From: Scopulibacillus_A cellulosilyticus
GTDB lineage: Bacteria > Bacillota > Bacilli > Bacillales > Sporolactobacillaceae
Assembly: GCF_042665295.1 (NCBI RefSeq)
Contig: NZ_JBHTCO010000045.1
Span: 62,001-126,000, forward strand
Length of the DNA stretch: 64,000 nt
Reading direction: 5' to 3'
How positions within the stretch are numbered: the first letter of the stretch is position 1; every line of letters begins with the position of its first letter. The position numbers were made by a program, and so were the translations under genes. Below the pieces are notes generated by a model. The model was given only the letters and a program-made list of their open reading frames with translations. It was not told the origin of the DNA and did no database searches. Shown in pieces: positions 34,748 through 44,292 of this stretch.

Positions 34748-35656
34748 TTATAAAGCTTTTGAAATACTATGAATCACCTTTTTCCTAAACGCTTCTGCAT
34801 CGGCATTCAAACACACTTTGACATGGCCATCTTCCGTAAATTTTGTTACCGTACAACCGGATGCCGGTCCCTCCGTTACCACTGTTACATCTGCGTTTTT
34901 TGTTTCAAATATCTCTGGATGTGTTATATAGATGATCGTGCACATATCATGAACCGCATACTCAAATCGACTGGAAGAAGAATCTCCGTAAAAAGTTAGA
35001 AGCTCGCTTAGCATTTCCCCTGTTTTGTTAAGATTCCTTATAGTATCAATGTTATCTTTGGTAATGGTTGCCTGACGCGTGACATCAAGCCCGCACATGA
35101 CAATTGGGATACTTTCATCAAATACAATTTTTGCGGCATGAGGATCAACGTATATATTAAATTCAGCAACAGACGTCGCATTACCGCCTTTCGCGGCTCC
35201 GCCCATTAAAACAATTTTATTCAAATTCGCCTTTACCTCTGGGAATAATTTAATCAGTAAAGCAATATTAGTAAGTGGTCCGATTGGAATTAGGGTAACA
35301 GGTTCTTCCGAGCTAAGGATGACATCTTTCATGGCGATAACAGCATGCTCTTTATGTAAAAGATTAATAGGGGCCTCTTCAGAAAATTGATAACCGCCAA
35401 CACCGGTTTCCCCATGAACGACGCTCGCGGTTACTAACGGATTAAGCAAGGGCGCTTCAGAACCCTTTGCTACCTTTACGTCCTTTCTTAGAAAATGCAC
35501 TAAATTCATAGCGTTTCTTGTGGTATTTGTTATTCCAACATTGCCTCCAACCGTTGAGATTAGCTTGACATCAAGCGTTTCTTCAAACAGCGCAGCTGAT
35601 ATAGCAACAACATCATCAATGCCCGGGTCTGTGTCAATAATGACTGGGATTGCCAT
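34748..35656 (-). CDS. Nucleoside hydrolase (inosine-uridine preferring family)
   Basis: A 302-residue N-ribohydrolase that splits nucleosides into base and ribose. The calcium-binding motif DTDPGIDDVVAI is at residues about 7-18. Leaving-group and ribose contacts are seen in MGGAAKGGNATSVAEFN and YAVHDMCTI, where the late Asp completes the calcium site. The start has AAGGAGGGG. It is first in a five-gene operon with an ECF transporter, so the hydrolase probably processes what that transporter imports. Confidence 0.88.
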   Translation of the reverse strand: MAIPVIIDTDPGIDDVVAISAALFEETLDVKLISTVGGNVGITNTTRNAMNLVHFLRKDVKVAKGSEAPLLNPLVTASVVHGETGVGGYQFSEEAPINLLHKEHAVIAMKDVILSSEEPVTLIPIGPLTNIALLIKLFPEVKANLNKIVLMGGAAKGGNATSVAEFNIYVDPHAAKIVFDESIPIVMCGLDVTRQATITKDNIDTIRNLNKTGEMLSELLTFYGDSSSSRFEYAVHDMCTIIYITHPEIFETKNADVTVVTEGPASGCTVTKFTEDGHVKVCLNADAEAFRKKVIHSISKAL

Positions 35657-36149
35657 GAAACCCCTCCTTAACTTGAATACAGCATGTTCAAGCCTCTTGA
35701 TATTAGTATTAATAATATTCAGGCATAAATGGTTGTATGACTTCTTTACTACTTGAATTTCTTGGATAATATACGTTTTTCTAACATTACATTGTGATAT
35801 CTATCATTGCTATACTTTTATAGGAGAATTACCCTTTATATCCATTAAAATGAGAAATAATCCACCCAACGTTAAATTGTTTTGGAGTGGATTATTTTAT
35901 AAACCAGACTTTATTTTAAGCTTATCCAATATTAAGTGTATTGGGGAAATTACTTAAGGATTTACTAGGGTAAAATACAAAGGGTATTTTGAATTGTTTG
36001 TGTAAATAGGTTATTAGATTACTGATGATTTAAGCGATATTAAGTCGACCCACGTCATTATTTCCCGGAAAATGATTTTTTAAGACGATTTCTAGTAGTC
36101 AGCAGTTAGTACACCAACTAGTGTTACCTTAAAAAGGAGGCCCATATTA

Positions 36150-36237
36150 TAAAAACACGACAAAATGTTTATCGAAGATTTTGCAGATAAAATAACTAAA
36201 GAAATTGATATCAATCAAAAGATTAAACAACAAAAAT
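36150..36237 (+). pseudogene. Broken short frame, about 30 codons
   Basis: AAAGGAGG is followed at normal spacing by ATT rather than ATG, then IKTRQNVYRRF. A T-run (36179-36182) shifts the frame, after which ADKITKEIDINQKIKQQK follows before TAA and the hairpin. Removing one T would join the two parts. A decayed small gene or a sequencing error is possible. Confidence 0.3.
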
Positions 36238-36276
36238 AATCCACCCAACTGTAAAAAATTGTTGGGTGGATTTATT
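36238..36276 (-). terminator. Terminator of the first M24 gene
   Basis: Perfect 12 bp stem AATCCACCCAAC / GTTGGGTGGATT. On the minus strand it is followed by ATTTTTG-like sequence, right after the M24 gene stop. Confidence 0.85.
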
Positions 36277-36279
36277 AGA

Positions 36280-37416
36280 TCAATCAAATACCAAAGACTC
36301 TAAATCCCTTGGATACTCCGTAATTATTTTGTTTCCGTCTGGTGTAAGGATAACTGTATCAGAATGACGAAATCCACCTAAACCTGGTATATAGAAACCC
36401 GGTTCAATTGAGAAAGCCATTCCATCCTCTAACACAAGGTCATTGTCAAATCTTAAATAAGGCTCCTCATGCTCTGATACTCCTATACCATGACCTACCC
36501 GATGAATCGCATACTTACCAAAGCCTTCTTTTTCAATCACATCCCTGGCCACTTTATCCACTTGGGCAGCAGTTACACCAGGTTTAATAAACTCCAAGGC
36601 TGCTTGCTGCGCATTCTGTGCGGTTTTAAAGGCCTTTATTTGTTGCTCTGTCGGTTTTCCGATAATAACGGTTCTCTCTAATTCCGCCCTATATCCATTG
36701 AAAGCAACCTGACGACTATGAATCATAACATCCCCAACATTAAGTTTACGCGTATTAGAAAAAACATGCGGCATAATACTTCTTTTTTCGCCAGAAGGTG
36801 ACATGACAAAAAAGCCAAGTGTAGCGTTAGGGTGTTTACTAGCCGTTTTAGAAAATAATGCTGTATTACCAACTGCGTCAATCTCTAATTCTGTTACTCC
36901 AGGTTTACAAGACTCTAATGATTTACTGACAGCTAAATTTACAAGTTGCCCCGCCTCGATCATTAAATCAATTTCATCTTGATCCTTAATATAACGCATC
37001 TCAGTTATTTTACGACCAACATCCACTGCCTTGTAGCCAAGCTTTTCAACTTCAAAGACTAGTTCGGCAGGAGCATGTGCCAAATCAAAGCCTATTCTAG
37101 TGTCCTTGGAATATCCCGACAAAATTTTTTTTACTAATGTCGTATGATTTGCAGCCTGTTCAGACATTTCAGGATGCTCGTAGTACACATGAATTTCATC
37201 CGCATTCGCTTCACTTTTAGCATGTGCTTCCTCCAACCCTGGTACAACTAAATCAACCTTATTTTCCATTATTGATAGAACGATAGGTCTTGAATAAAGA
37301 ATAGCTTTAAAACCACTTAAATAGAATTGATTATCAGGATTCATCACAATAGAAACAGCAATGTCATTTTTCTCCATAAAAGATCTCAATTCGGTTAAAC
37401 GGTGACTCACATTCAT
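36280..37416 (-). CDS. M24-fold hydrolase lacking metal ligands (creatinase/prolidase-like), 1
   Basis: A 378-residue protein with a creatinase N-domain and a pita-bread C-domain. ATG 37414-37416 is chosen because AAAGGAGTG precedes it. In prolidases the five metal ligands are Asp, Asp, His, Glu, Glu. Here the first Asp position reads Ser in IHSRQVAFNGY, the second reads Glu in GYRAELERT, and the last Glu reads Ser in GGFRHSDTV. Only His (HRVGHGIG) and one Glu (SIEPGFY) remain. Metal-free members of this fold, such as creatinase, hydrolyse small C-N compounds. It is grouped with a sodium symporter and a second such protein. Confidence 0.82.
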   Translation of the reverse strand: MNVSHRLTELRSFMEKNDIAVSIVMNPDNQFYLSGFKAILYSRPIVLSIMENKVDLVVPGLEEAHAKSEANADEIHVYYEHPEMSEQAANHTTLVKKILSGYSKDTRIGFDLAHAPAELVFEVEKLGYKAVDVGRKITEMRYIKDQDEIDLMIEAGQLVNLAVSKSLESCKPGVTELEIDAVGNTALFSKTASKHPNATLGFFVMSPSGEKRSIMPHVFSNTRKLNVGDVMIHSRQVAFNGYRAELERTVIIGKPTEQQIKAFKTAQNAQQAALEFIKPGVTAAQVDKVARDVIEKEGFGKYAIHRVGHGIGVSEHEEPYLRFDNDLVLEDGMAFSIEPGFYIPGLGGFRHSDTVILTPDGNKIITEYPRDLESLVFD

Positions 37417-37592
37417 TTCAACACACTCCTTTAGGTATTTTAGCATTTTTAGTATCCTTAAATTACTGTTGGGTTTAGCGAATGTTTTTCATTTCGTCTA
37501 AACTTACAATAATCATTCATACGGTTATTTCTCCTAACAATTAGAACTATCTAACCAAATATCAATTAAAATTATAAAGAACCACCAATTAT

Positions 37593-39026
37593 CTAACTCT
37601 CTATGCTAGTTGAACTGTCCGAACTAGGTGTTAGCCTTTTTGAAGTTGTCAATGTTACAATAATAAGGACAATTATCGCCGCAGGTATAGAAATTACTGA
37701 ACTGTTTAAACCAAATGGCTGTCCCAATCCCACTTCCCATACCAAGGTTACAATAACCCCTACTAACATTGATGAAACAGCCCCGGCTGCATTGGCACGT
37801 TTCCATAAGAATAGAGATAAGATGGCAGGGGTAATTCCAGCCCCGTAAACTGTGTAAGCATACATTTGTACTGATAGTACAGTCGGGAAAAAGTTTATTA
37901 ATAAATAAGCCAAAAGACCTAAAACGATAACAAATATTCTCGTAAACATAAGTAACTGTGCATCTGTATATTTCTTCTTTGAAAGTCGATCAACAATGTC
38001 ATAGGTTACATTAGTGGCTGCCGATAATAGAAACGAGTCCCCAGTTGTAATAATAAAGGCAGTTGTTGCTGCTAAAAGCAATCCACCGACAAACTGCGGC
38101 ATAACAGCAGACGTTGCCATCAAAGCCATACCTGGATCTATATTATGAAATAAAGAGGCAGAGGCAAATGCAATAAGAGAAATTGTCGGAGCAACGATTA
38201 AATAACCAATAAACCATACAATTTGTGCTTTTTTTGATGTCCGATCCCCCTTCGAGGCGGCCATTCTTTGATACATGTTTTGGTCCCCCAGCAGCAGAAA
38301 CAAGGTTGGCAGTAGATACCCAATTAATTGAGGAATAGACAAAGGACCTGTAAAGGTTAAATGACTATGTGGTGTATTGCTAATAACCCCATGCCATCCG
38401 CCTGCAATTATATAGATTGTCGGCAAAGTAACTAACAAACCAATAATCATGATAAACGTGCTAATAAAATCCGTATTGGCTACCGAGCGCAGACCACCAA
38501 TTGCTGCGAGAAAGATAATAAGCACCGCACCAATGGTTGTTCCCCATCCGACGGAAAGGCCGGTTGTCACATTAAGAATAAAACCAACACCTTTATATTG
38601 ATAGGAAACTATACCTACATAAGCCAAAATAATGATAATGATAGTTAATACTCTCGCGAATTGCCCATATTTTTCTTCCATTATTGATGCAAGAGTATAT
38701 TTTTTTCGATCCCCAATTGTTTCTCTTATTTTTGGTAAGATAAAATAAAGTATTCCAATTCCAACAAGAGCTGGAATGTTACTTAAAAGTGAAGGAATAA
38801 TGCCGAAACTATATGCCATGGAAGTTTCCCCACCAGATACCGTCCCGCTTCCCACCCATGATGCTAATAATGTCCCAGCTAAAACAAAGGTACCTAATCC
38901 TCTTCCAGCAAGTATGAAATCCTCACTCTTGGATACCTTTTTTGAAAAGAAAAATCCGATTATCACCATGAGGATAGCATATCCAACTACATACCATAAA
39001 AGATTTAAATTTGGGGTTATATGCAT
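37593..39026 (-). CDS. Sodium:solute symporter (SSS family)
   Basis: A 477-residue membrane protein with about 13 helices. LAGRGLGTFVLAGTLLASWVG (N-terminal third) is the family's TM2 signature, and FIITTGDSFLLSAATNVTYD in TM8-9 contains the Ser/Asp residues that help bind sodium. It resembles pantothenate/proline-type symporters. It lies between two M24-fold hydrolase genes on the same strand and has AAGGAG upstream. It probably imports the compound those enzymes hydrolyse. The substrate is unknown. Confidence 0.87.
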   Translation of the reverse strand: MHITPNLNLLWYVVGYAILMVIIGFFFSKKVSKSEDFILAGRGLGTFVLAGTLLASWVGSGTVSGGETSMAYSFGIIPSLLSNIPALVGIGILYFILPKIRETIGDRKKYTLASIMEEKYGQFARVLTIIIIILAYVGIVSYQYKGVGFILNVTTGLSVGWGTTIGAVLIIFLAAIGGLRSVANTDFISTFIMIIGLLVTLPTIYIIAGGWHGVISNTPHSHLTFTGPLSIPQLIGYLLPTLFLLLGDQNMYQRMAASKGDRTSKKAQIVWFIGYLIVAPTISLIAFASASLFHNIDPGMALMATSAVMPQFVGGLLLAATTAFIITTGDSFLLSAATNVTYDIVDRLSKKKYTDAQLLMFTRIFVIVLGLLAYLLINFFPTVLSVQMYAYTVYGAGITPAILSLFLWKRANAAGAVSSMLVGVIVTLVWEVGLGQPFGLNSSVISIPAAIIVLIIVTLTTSKRLTPSSDSSTSIES

Positions 39027-39280
39027 GTTTACAACTCCTTTTTATAGTGTAAAGCCATAAAGTGGATGAAATAACAAATTAATTTCCGATAACTTCGGAC
39101 ACTGGTTTTAACTTTAACCATTTCCCCGTCATTAATTAACATTCCTTTCAAGTCAACGCGAAAATACTATTCTTTCCATCCACAACAGATATAACTATCA
39201 GTTCAAGCATGGTCTTTGAGGTTGTTTTGTAGTTTCAGAAAAGGGTGCGGAATTTCATACTTCTTAAGCAGCAGCTAAGG

Positions 39281-40462
39281 TCAATTACATATCAAAGAAT
39301 CCAAATCTCTTGGATAATAGGTGAGAAACTCTATCCCATTTTCCGTAATTAGAACAGTGTCGGAGTGGCGAAATCCTCCTAACCCTTTTACATAAATCCC
39401 AGGTTCAACCGTTACAACCATTCCTGGTTCCATGATTGTATGATCTCCTAAATCGAAAAAGGGAGCTTCGTGTCCTAGTAATCCGATATTATGCCCCGAA
39501 TGATGACGGGTTAAATGTTCAATTCCATTATCTTTATAAAATATTTGTATTGCTTCTTGAACAACTGAATAAGGTTTCCCGGAATTGATATGATCAAGGG
39601 CGGTCTCTTGCGCTTGAACCATCAAGTTAAAATATTTTTCCTGTTCCTTGTTTACTTCCTTAACAAACATCGTACGTTCTAATTCACTTTTATACCCCCA
39701 TACATCCGCAGCTGCTTGTGAAACGAGAGTGTCTCCTGTTTTTAACACTGCATTCTGGGTATTTGCATGCGGAAATGCGGAATGAGGGCCAATTTGTCCA
39801 CGGTAAAATGCATTTGCTGGATTTCCATGCGGTTTATATTCAGGACCGAGCGTTTCAATCATAGCCAAAGTGGCTTCCGTAGTTGCCCTATTTGAAATTT
39901 CAATTTCACTAAGGCCTTCTTTCGAATACTTCTGTAATAAACGGTGTGCAAAATTCCCCCATCGGCAAGATTCTTTAATTAATTCTATTTCTGCAGAGGA
40001 CTTAATCATCCTCATATTTTCAACCCATCCAAAAATAGATTTAAATTCACGGGCATATAAAAATTGGTCAATTTGTTCGCCCCGATACCCTTTAGACGAA
40101 CTATATCCTTTTGCATCTAAGCCGACAATCTTACCTTCAAAATTTGCTTCCAATAAATATTCCTTAAAATATTCCATCGGATGGCGAAGTCCAGGATATT
40201 CAGGATAGGAATGTACAAAATCTACCTGGGCATATTCTTCGGCATGGTCATGTTCTAACATTGGTACAAAAAGGTGCGTTTTCCCTTGTGAATCTAAAAA
40301 AAAGCTGATAGGCCTTTCCGAGGAACGGAAATGAAAGCCTGTTAAATAGAAGATGTCAGTTATACTGAACAATATGGCACAGTCGATTCTATTTTCTTGA
40401 AGCCTAGAATATAATTTTTTTTGGCGATTAATAATCTCATCTTTTGAAATAGATAAACGCAT
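39281..40462 (-). CDS. M24-fold hydrolase lacking metal ligands (creatinase/prolidase-like), 2
   Basis: A 393-residue paralogue of the product of 36280-37416. The same metal-ligand positions are changed: the first Asp position falls at Gln in LVSQAAADVWGY, the second is Glu in GYKSELERT and the last Glu is Ser in GGFRHSDTV. His (HHSGHNIG) and Glu (TVEPGIY) are kept. N-terminal FYLTGFHFRSSERP parallels FYLSGFKAILYSRP in the other copy, a likely substrate loop. It is divergent from a LysR gene and starts after AAAGGGG. Probably a non-metallo amidohydrolase acting with its paralogue. Confidence 0.82.
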   Translation of the reverse strand: MRLSISKDEIINRQKKLYSRLQENRIDCAILFSITDIFYLTGFHFRSSERPISFFLDSQGKTHLFVPMLEHDHAEEYAQVDFVHSYPEYPGLRHPMEYFKEYLLEANFEGKIVGLDAKGYSSSKGYRGEQIDQFLYAREFKSIFGWVENMRMIKSSAEIELIKESCRWGNFAHRLLQKYSKEGLSEIEISNRATTEATLAMIETLGPEYKPHGNPANAFYRGQIGPHSAFPHANTQNAVLKTGDTLVSQAAADVWGYKSELERTMFVKEVNKEQEKYFNLMVQAQETALDHINSGKPYSVVQEAIQIFYKDNGIEHLTRHHSGHNIGLLGHEAPFFDLGDHTIMEPGMVVTVEPGIYVKGLGGFRHSDTVLITENGIEFLTYYPRDLDSLICN

Positions 40463-40540
40463 AATTATCCCCTTTCCTCTTAAAATAAAATATAAAAGAA
40501 TACCAAACTGAATATTTTAACTACTTAAAATAATGTTATA

Positions 40541-40558
40541 ATACGTTTGAAAATACGT
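40541..40558. promoter_or_regulatory. Direct repeat in the M24-LysR divergent region
   Basis: ATACGT occurs twice, 12 bp apart (40541-40546 and 40553-40558). A TATAAT lies at 40537-40542. It is a possible LysR-regulator contact site; the evidence is position only. Confidence 0.25.
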
Positions 40559-40615
40559 CTAATATATTTTTCATTATTAATTAATACATTATTTATATTA
40601 GTAGGTGTGACATAT

Positions 40616-41509
40616 ATGGAACTGAGACATTTAAGATACTTTATAGCTGTGGCAGAAGAATTACATTTTGGAAAAGCAGCAGAACGGTTAAAAATTGCTC
40701 AACCACCTTTAAGCCATCAAATTAAACAATTGGAAACAGAACTTGGCGTTCCGCTGCTTTATCGAACAAAACGCAAAGTTGAATTAACAGAAGCAGGGAA
40801 AGTTTTTCTTAAAAGGTGCTATCAAATACTTAGTGATGTAAATAAGGCATGCGAAGAAGCACAAAGTATATACCGGGGAGAAATTGGACAGTTAACCATA
40901 GGGTTTGGCGGAGCTGTTTATGACCTCCTGCCTCCCATACTTGACATCTATCAAAATAAATACCCAAACTTAAAAATTATATTTCAACAACTTACAACTT
41001 CGGATCAAGTAAAAGCTCTAACCGAAGGAAAAATTGATGTCGGTTTGCTCGTTTCGCCTATTGATAGCCCACATTTGAAATTTGAAGTTATACGGGAAGA
41101 ACCCTTTATTGCAGCTTTACCAAAAACTCACCGCTTAGCAAAACTAAAACAGCCTATTGATGTATCGGAATTAGCCAATGAACCATTTATTATGACACCA
41201 AGAAGCGTAGGACCCAGTTATTACGACGCTATCATCAGCCTTTGCTTTCAAGCAGGGTTCAGTCCTAAAACATCTCAAGAAGTACAAGAATTGCAAACCA
41301 TCTTAGCCCTAGTCGCTTCAGGAATGGGAGCAGCTTTACTGCCTTCATCATTTCAATTTTTAAAAAACGATGATGTTGTTTATTTACCCCTAAAAAAAAG
41401 TAAAGCCACCTGTAAAATTGCGGCGGCATGGCACAAAGATAATAAATCTCCAATTGTACATTCTTTTCTTAATCTAATCAGGGAATTAATGATACCTTAT
41501 ATGTCTTAA
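40616..41509 (+). CDS. LysR-family transcriptional regulator
   Basis: A 297-residue regulator. The N-terminal winged helix begins MELRHLRYFIAVAEELHFG with AAERLKIAQPPLSHQIKQLE as recognition region. The effector domain (about residues 90-290) binds a small molecule. ATG 40616 is chosen because TAGGTGTGA precedes it and the LysR fold starts there; 23 extra upstream codons have no binding site. It is divergent from the second M24 gene, which with the symporter and first M24 gene is its probable target. Confidence 0.88.
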   Translation: MELRHLRYFIAVAEELHFGKAAERLKIAQPPLSHQIKQLETELGVPLLYRTKRKVELTEAGKVFLKRCYQILSDVNKACEEAQSIYRGEIGQLTIGFGGAVYDLLPPILDIYQNKYPNLKIIFQQLTTSDQVKALTEGKIDVGLLVSPIDSPHLKFEVIREEPFIAALPKTHRLAKLKQPIDVSELANEPFIMTPRSVGPSYYDAIISLCFQAGFSPKTSQEVQELQTILALVASGMGAALLPSSFQFLKNDDVVYLPLKKSKATCKIAAAWHKDNKSPIVHSFLNLIRELMIPYMS

Positions 41510-41667
41510 GGTTCGCGACTTAAACCGGAATGCAAAAGCAGCGAATAAAACGGTCTAACATAGAAAAAGGTTCAACTATTGGCAGGAATAAAGTTAAGGA
41601 ACACCTGGAAATTATGAACCATGCATTTATATTTACTTAATTTATATAAAATCCCCGAAAATCCATC

Positions 41668-42804
41668 CTACTTCAATGTCATGTTCAAAGCTGCCGCAAC
41701 ATTACGAGCCGTTTGTTCCATATATCTAGCAGCATTCTCGTATGCATCCGATAGATTAGTAACACCTGGAACAATACTGTACAAGGCATCAATTCCGTGA
41801 TCCAGCACAATATGGCTGTCGTCTGACAGAGAGCCTGCCAGTGCTACTACAGGCACATGATATTTCTTTGAAACTTTCGCAACGCCAATCGGGGTTTTTC
41901 CGTAAATCGTTTGACTGTCAATCCGGCCTTCACCTGTAATGACAAGCGCTGCATCTTTTACTATATCGTCGAAATGTACAGCCTCAAGAACAATATCAAC
42001 ACCGCGCTTTAATTCTGCGGATAAAAAAGCAACAAGCCCTGCTCCAAGTCCTCCGGCGGCACCAGCTCCAGACATTTCCTTTACTTTCTTCCCAATTGTT
42101 TGTTCAATGATATTAGCGTAGTGATTGAGATGTTGGTCGAGCTGGTAAACCATTTCTGGAGCAGCTCCTTTTTGCGGCCCAAACACGGCTGATGCGCCCC
42201 TTTGGCCAGTTAATGGATTATCAACATCACAGGCAACTTCTATTTTTACCTTTTTCAAACGAGGATCTAAACCTTCCAAATTAATAACCGCTAATTCGGA
42301 AAGTGAACCGCCGCCTGGACCTATTTCACGGCCGTCTTTATCCAAAAGCCTCCCGCCAAGGGCTTGGACCATTCCTGCACCGCCATCATTTGTTGCACTG
42401 CCGCCAAGACCGATGATGATATGATTAACACCTGAGTCAAGAGCCGCTTGAATAAGTTCTCCTGTTCCTTTGGTCGTCGTGATCATTGGATTTCTCTTAT
42501 TAGCCGGAACAAGATGAAGCCCTGAGGCGGCAGCCATCTCAATCACAGCTGTCTTTTCATTGCCAAGTAGTCCAAAGAAGGCCTCGACAGGTTCTCCTAA
42601 TGGCCCTGTCACTGTCTTTTGAATAATTTTCCCCTGAGTCGCGTCAACGAGTGACTGAACAGTCCCTTCGCCGCCATCCGCCATGGGCAGTTTTATATAA
42701 TTTGCATTAGGTATAACGGCCTTAAATCCCCTTTCAATCGCACGAGCTGCTTCAAGCGCTGATAAGCTTTCTTTAAAAGAATCCGGTGCAATGATGATTT
42801 TCAT
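41668..42804 (-). CDS. Glycerate kinase (GarK/GlxK family)
   Basis: A 378-residue kinase that phosphorylates D-glycerate to 2-phosphoglycerate. It begins MKIIIAPDSFKESLSA, the family hallmark, with LPMADGGEGTVQ (about residues 41-52), GLGGSATNDGGAGM, and the C-terminal ITGEGRIDSQT. The length is standard. Start ATG follows GAGGGGG. The next gene upstream encodes a CdaR/SdaR-type regulator, a common pairing for glycerate- or glucarate-derived carbon use. Confidence 0.93.
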   Translation of the reverse strand: MKIIIAPDSFKESLSALEAARAIERGFKAVIPNANYIKLPMADGGEGTVQSLVDATQGKIIQKTVTGPLGEPVEAFFGLLGNEKTAVIEMAAASGLHLVPANKRNPMITTTKGTGELIQAALDSGVNHIIIGLGGSATNDGGAGMVQALGGRLLDKDGREIGPGGGSLSELAVINLEGLDPRLKKVKIEVACDVDNPLTGQRGASAVFGPQKGAAPEMVYQLDQHLNHYANIIEQTIGKKVKEMSGAGAAGGLGAGLVAFLSAELKRGVDIVLEAVHFDDIVKDAALVITGEGRIDSQTIYGKTPIGVAKVSKKYHVPVVALAGSLSDDSHIVLDHGIDALYSIVPGVTNLSDAYENAARYMEQTARNVAAALNMTLK

Positions 42805-42846
42805 TTATTTTCCCCCTCAGGCTATACGTATTGTCTTTAATATTAT

Positions 42847-42860
42847 TGTAAGCGCTGTAT
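42847..42860 (-). promoter_or_regulatory. cre-like site before glycerate kinase
   Basis: TGTAAGCGCTGTAT matches the cre consensus at 12 of 14 positions, about 45 bp from the kinase start. Moderate support. Confidence 0.4.
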
Positions 42861-42932
42861 TATTTGAAATCATTATTAATACTGACCAACATAGAAGGTT
42901 ATTTATCCTGTCTTTTTGTGCAATTGCACAAT

Positions 42933-44051
42933 TTACTTTCTTAATTGGTAAACTAGGCTTGCCGCATATAATTCTAATAGATCCTTCGTTTTTCTTGGAT
43001 CTTTGCCCGTGATTTTATATATTTTCTCAAGCCTGTATGTGCATGTATTACGATGAATATACAACTTTTTCGCAGTTTCGTTTAATTCGCCATTCTCTTT
43101 AATATAAACCTGCAACGTCTGATATAGCTGATCGTTTTTATCTTGTTTAAGCAAATGATCAAAAAATTGAAATGCACTATCCATGTTCGGTGATTCCAGG
43201 TCCGACATTAGAACCTCAAAACAAAGATGATCATAATAATAGATACCAGATTCCGGGTAGAGTTTTTTACCTGCAAATAATGCCTTTCTTGCCGTTTCAA
43301 ATGAGTGTTTTAAACCCTTAATCCCTTCAAAAAAATGCCCGACGCCTACCTTTATCCCTTTAAATTGAATACTTTTAACAACATGATTTATATAAGAAGA
43401 GATATCTTGCCCCTTTTTTGTTATTGATTTAAGTACGATTAAATCGGAATCAAAAGTCCGTGAAACCAGATCATTCTCACCTAATTGATTTGAAATCTGT
43501 TTAATGATTTCCTGTTCAGCTTCTCTATGTTTGTTATCTTCTATATTTATGATGAATGCGATACGGGGGATAGATAAGTTTATGCCAAGCGATTGTGAGT
43601 GTTCAACGATCAGCGATTCATCAGCCAAATCATCATATATCAGCTGATTGACCAATTCTTCCTTTAACCGTTGTTTCCATTGGAACCTTTCCATTAAAAA
43701 GGATTGCTGAAGCGCCATTTCTGCAGCCATTTTGACCAGCTCGGCATATTGCCGGATGTCTTTAGGGTCACCTGTGATTCCGATAACGCCTACGATTTTT
43801 TTATAAAATAAAATTGGTAAATTAATGCCAGGCTTAGCGTTATTTAGTACCTTTGCTTCATTTTCATCAATTTCTATGCTTTTATTTTTTTCTAAGACCT
43901 GGACGGCACCTTCATGATATTCATTTATTCTGCTTAGATCACCCGAACCGATGATCCGCCCATTGTCATCCATTACATTGATATTTTTATGTAAAATCGC
44001 CATTGTTCTATTAACGATATCTTGAGCTAATTCTTTTGTTAATAAGGACAT
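42933..44051 (-). CDS. CdaR/SdaR-family sugar-diacid regulator
   Basis: A 372-residue activator. The N-terminal diacid-recognition domain starts LTKELAQDIVNRTMAIL and includes INEYHEGAVQVLE and GVIGITGDPKDI. The C-terminal PucR-type HTH is visible as NETAKKLYIHRNTCTYRLEK (about residues 320-340). The family senses glycerate, glucarate or galactarate. It lies 128 bp upstream of, and on the same strand as, the glycerate kinase gene, its most probable target. Start follows AAAGGTGAT. Confidence 0.88.
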   Translation of the reverse strand: MSLLTKELAQDIVNRTMAILHKNINVMDDNGRIIGSGDLSRINEYHEGAVQVLEKNKSIEIDENEAKVLNNAKPGINLPILFYKKIVGVIGITGDPKDIRQYAELVKMAAEMALQQSFLMERFQWKQRLKEELVNQLIYDDLADESLIVEHSQSLGINLSIPRIAFIINIEDNKHREAEQEIIKQISNQLGENDLVSRTFDSDLIVLKSITKKGQDISSYINHVVKSIQFKGIKVGVGHFFEGIKGLKHSFETARKALFAGKKLYPESGIYYYDHLCFEVLMSDLESPNMDSAFQFFDHLLKQDKNDQLYQTLQVYIKENGELNETAKKLYIHRNTCTYRLEKIYKITGKDPRKTKDLLELYAASLVYQLRK

Positions 44052-44292
44052 GATTCATTATCACCTTTTGAAAGATTTTTCTTAATAAAAGGAATGTCTA
44101 TTCACTTTATTGGAAACCAAACAATTTAATATAAATTCAAAACCGCTGTAACTATTCTGTCACTATCATGTCATCATGCATCTGTAAAATATTTAGTTGA
44201 AATAGGCAACATTTTGTCGATATATGTTTAAATACGGCATTTTAGATACAGGAGACTATTAACATTATAATCTAAAGGGGGTTGAGAAAATA

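Larger units (their letters stand above)
35657..36279. other. 623 bp intergenic region with two related hairpins
   Basis: Hairpin 1 (35855-35897) pairs AAATAATCCAC with GTGGATTATTT. Hairpin 2 lies at 36238-36272. Both carry AATAATCCACCCAAC, so the ends of this roughly 420 bp segment are alike. Between them is a ribosome-binding-site-like AAAAAGGAGG (36132-36141) and a broken short frame. The rest is AT-rich with no gene. Confidence 0.4.

Noticed and set aside
35657..35860. Purine or thiamine riboswitch before the nucleoside hydrolase operon
   Set aside because: No conserved aptamer core of either class could be found on the minus strand.
36280..37416. Xaa-Pro aminopeptidase/prolidase
   Set aside because: The fold fits, but three of five metal ligands are missing, so a metallopeptidase call would be misleading.
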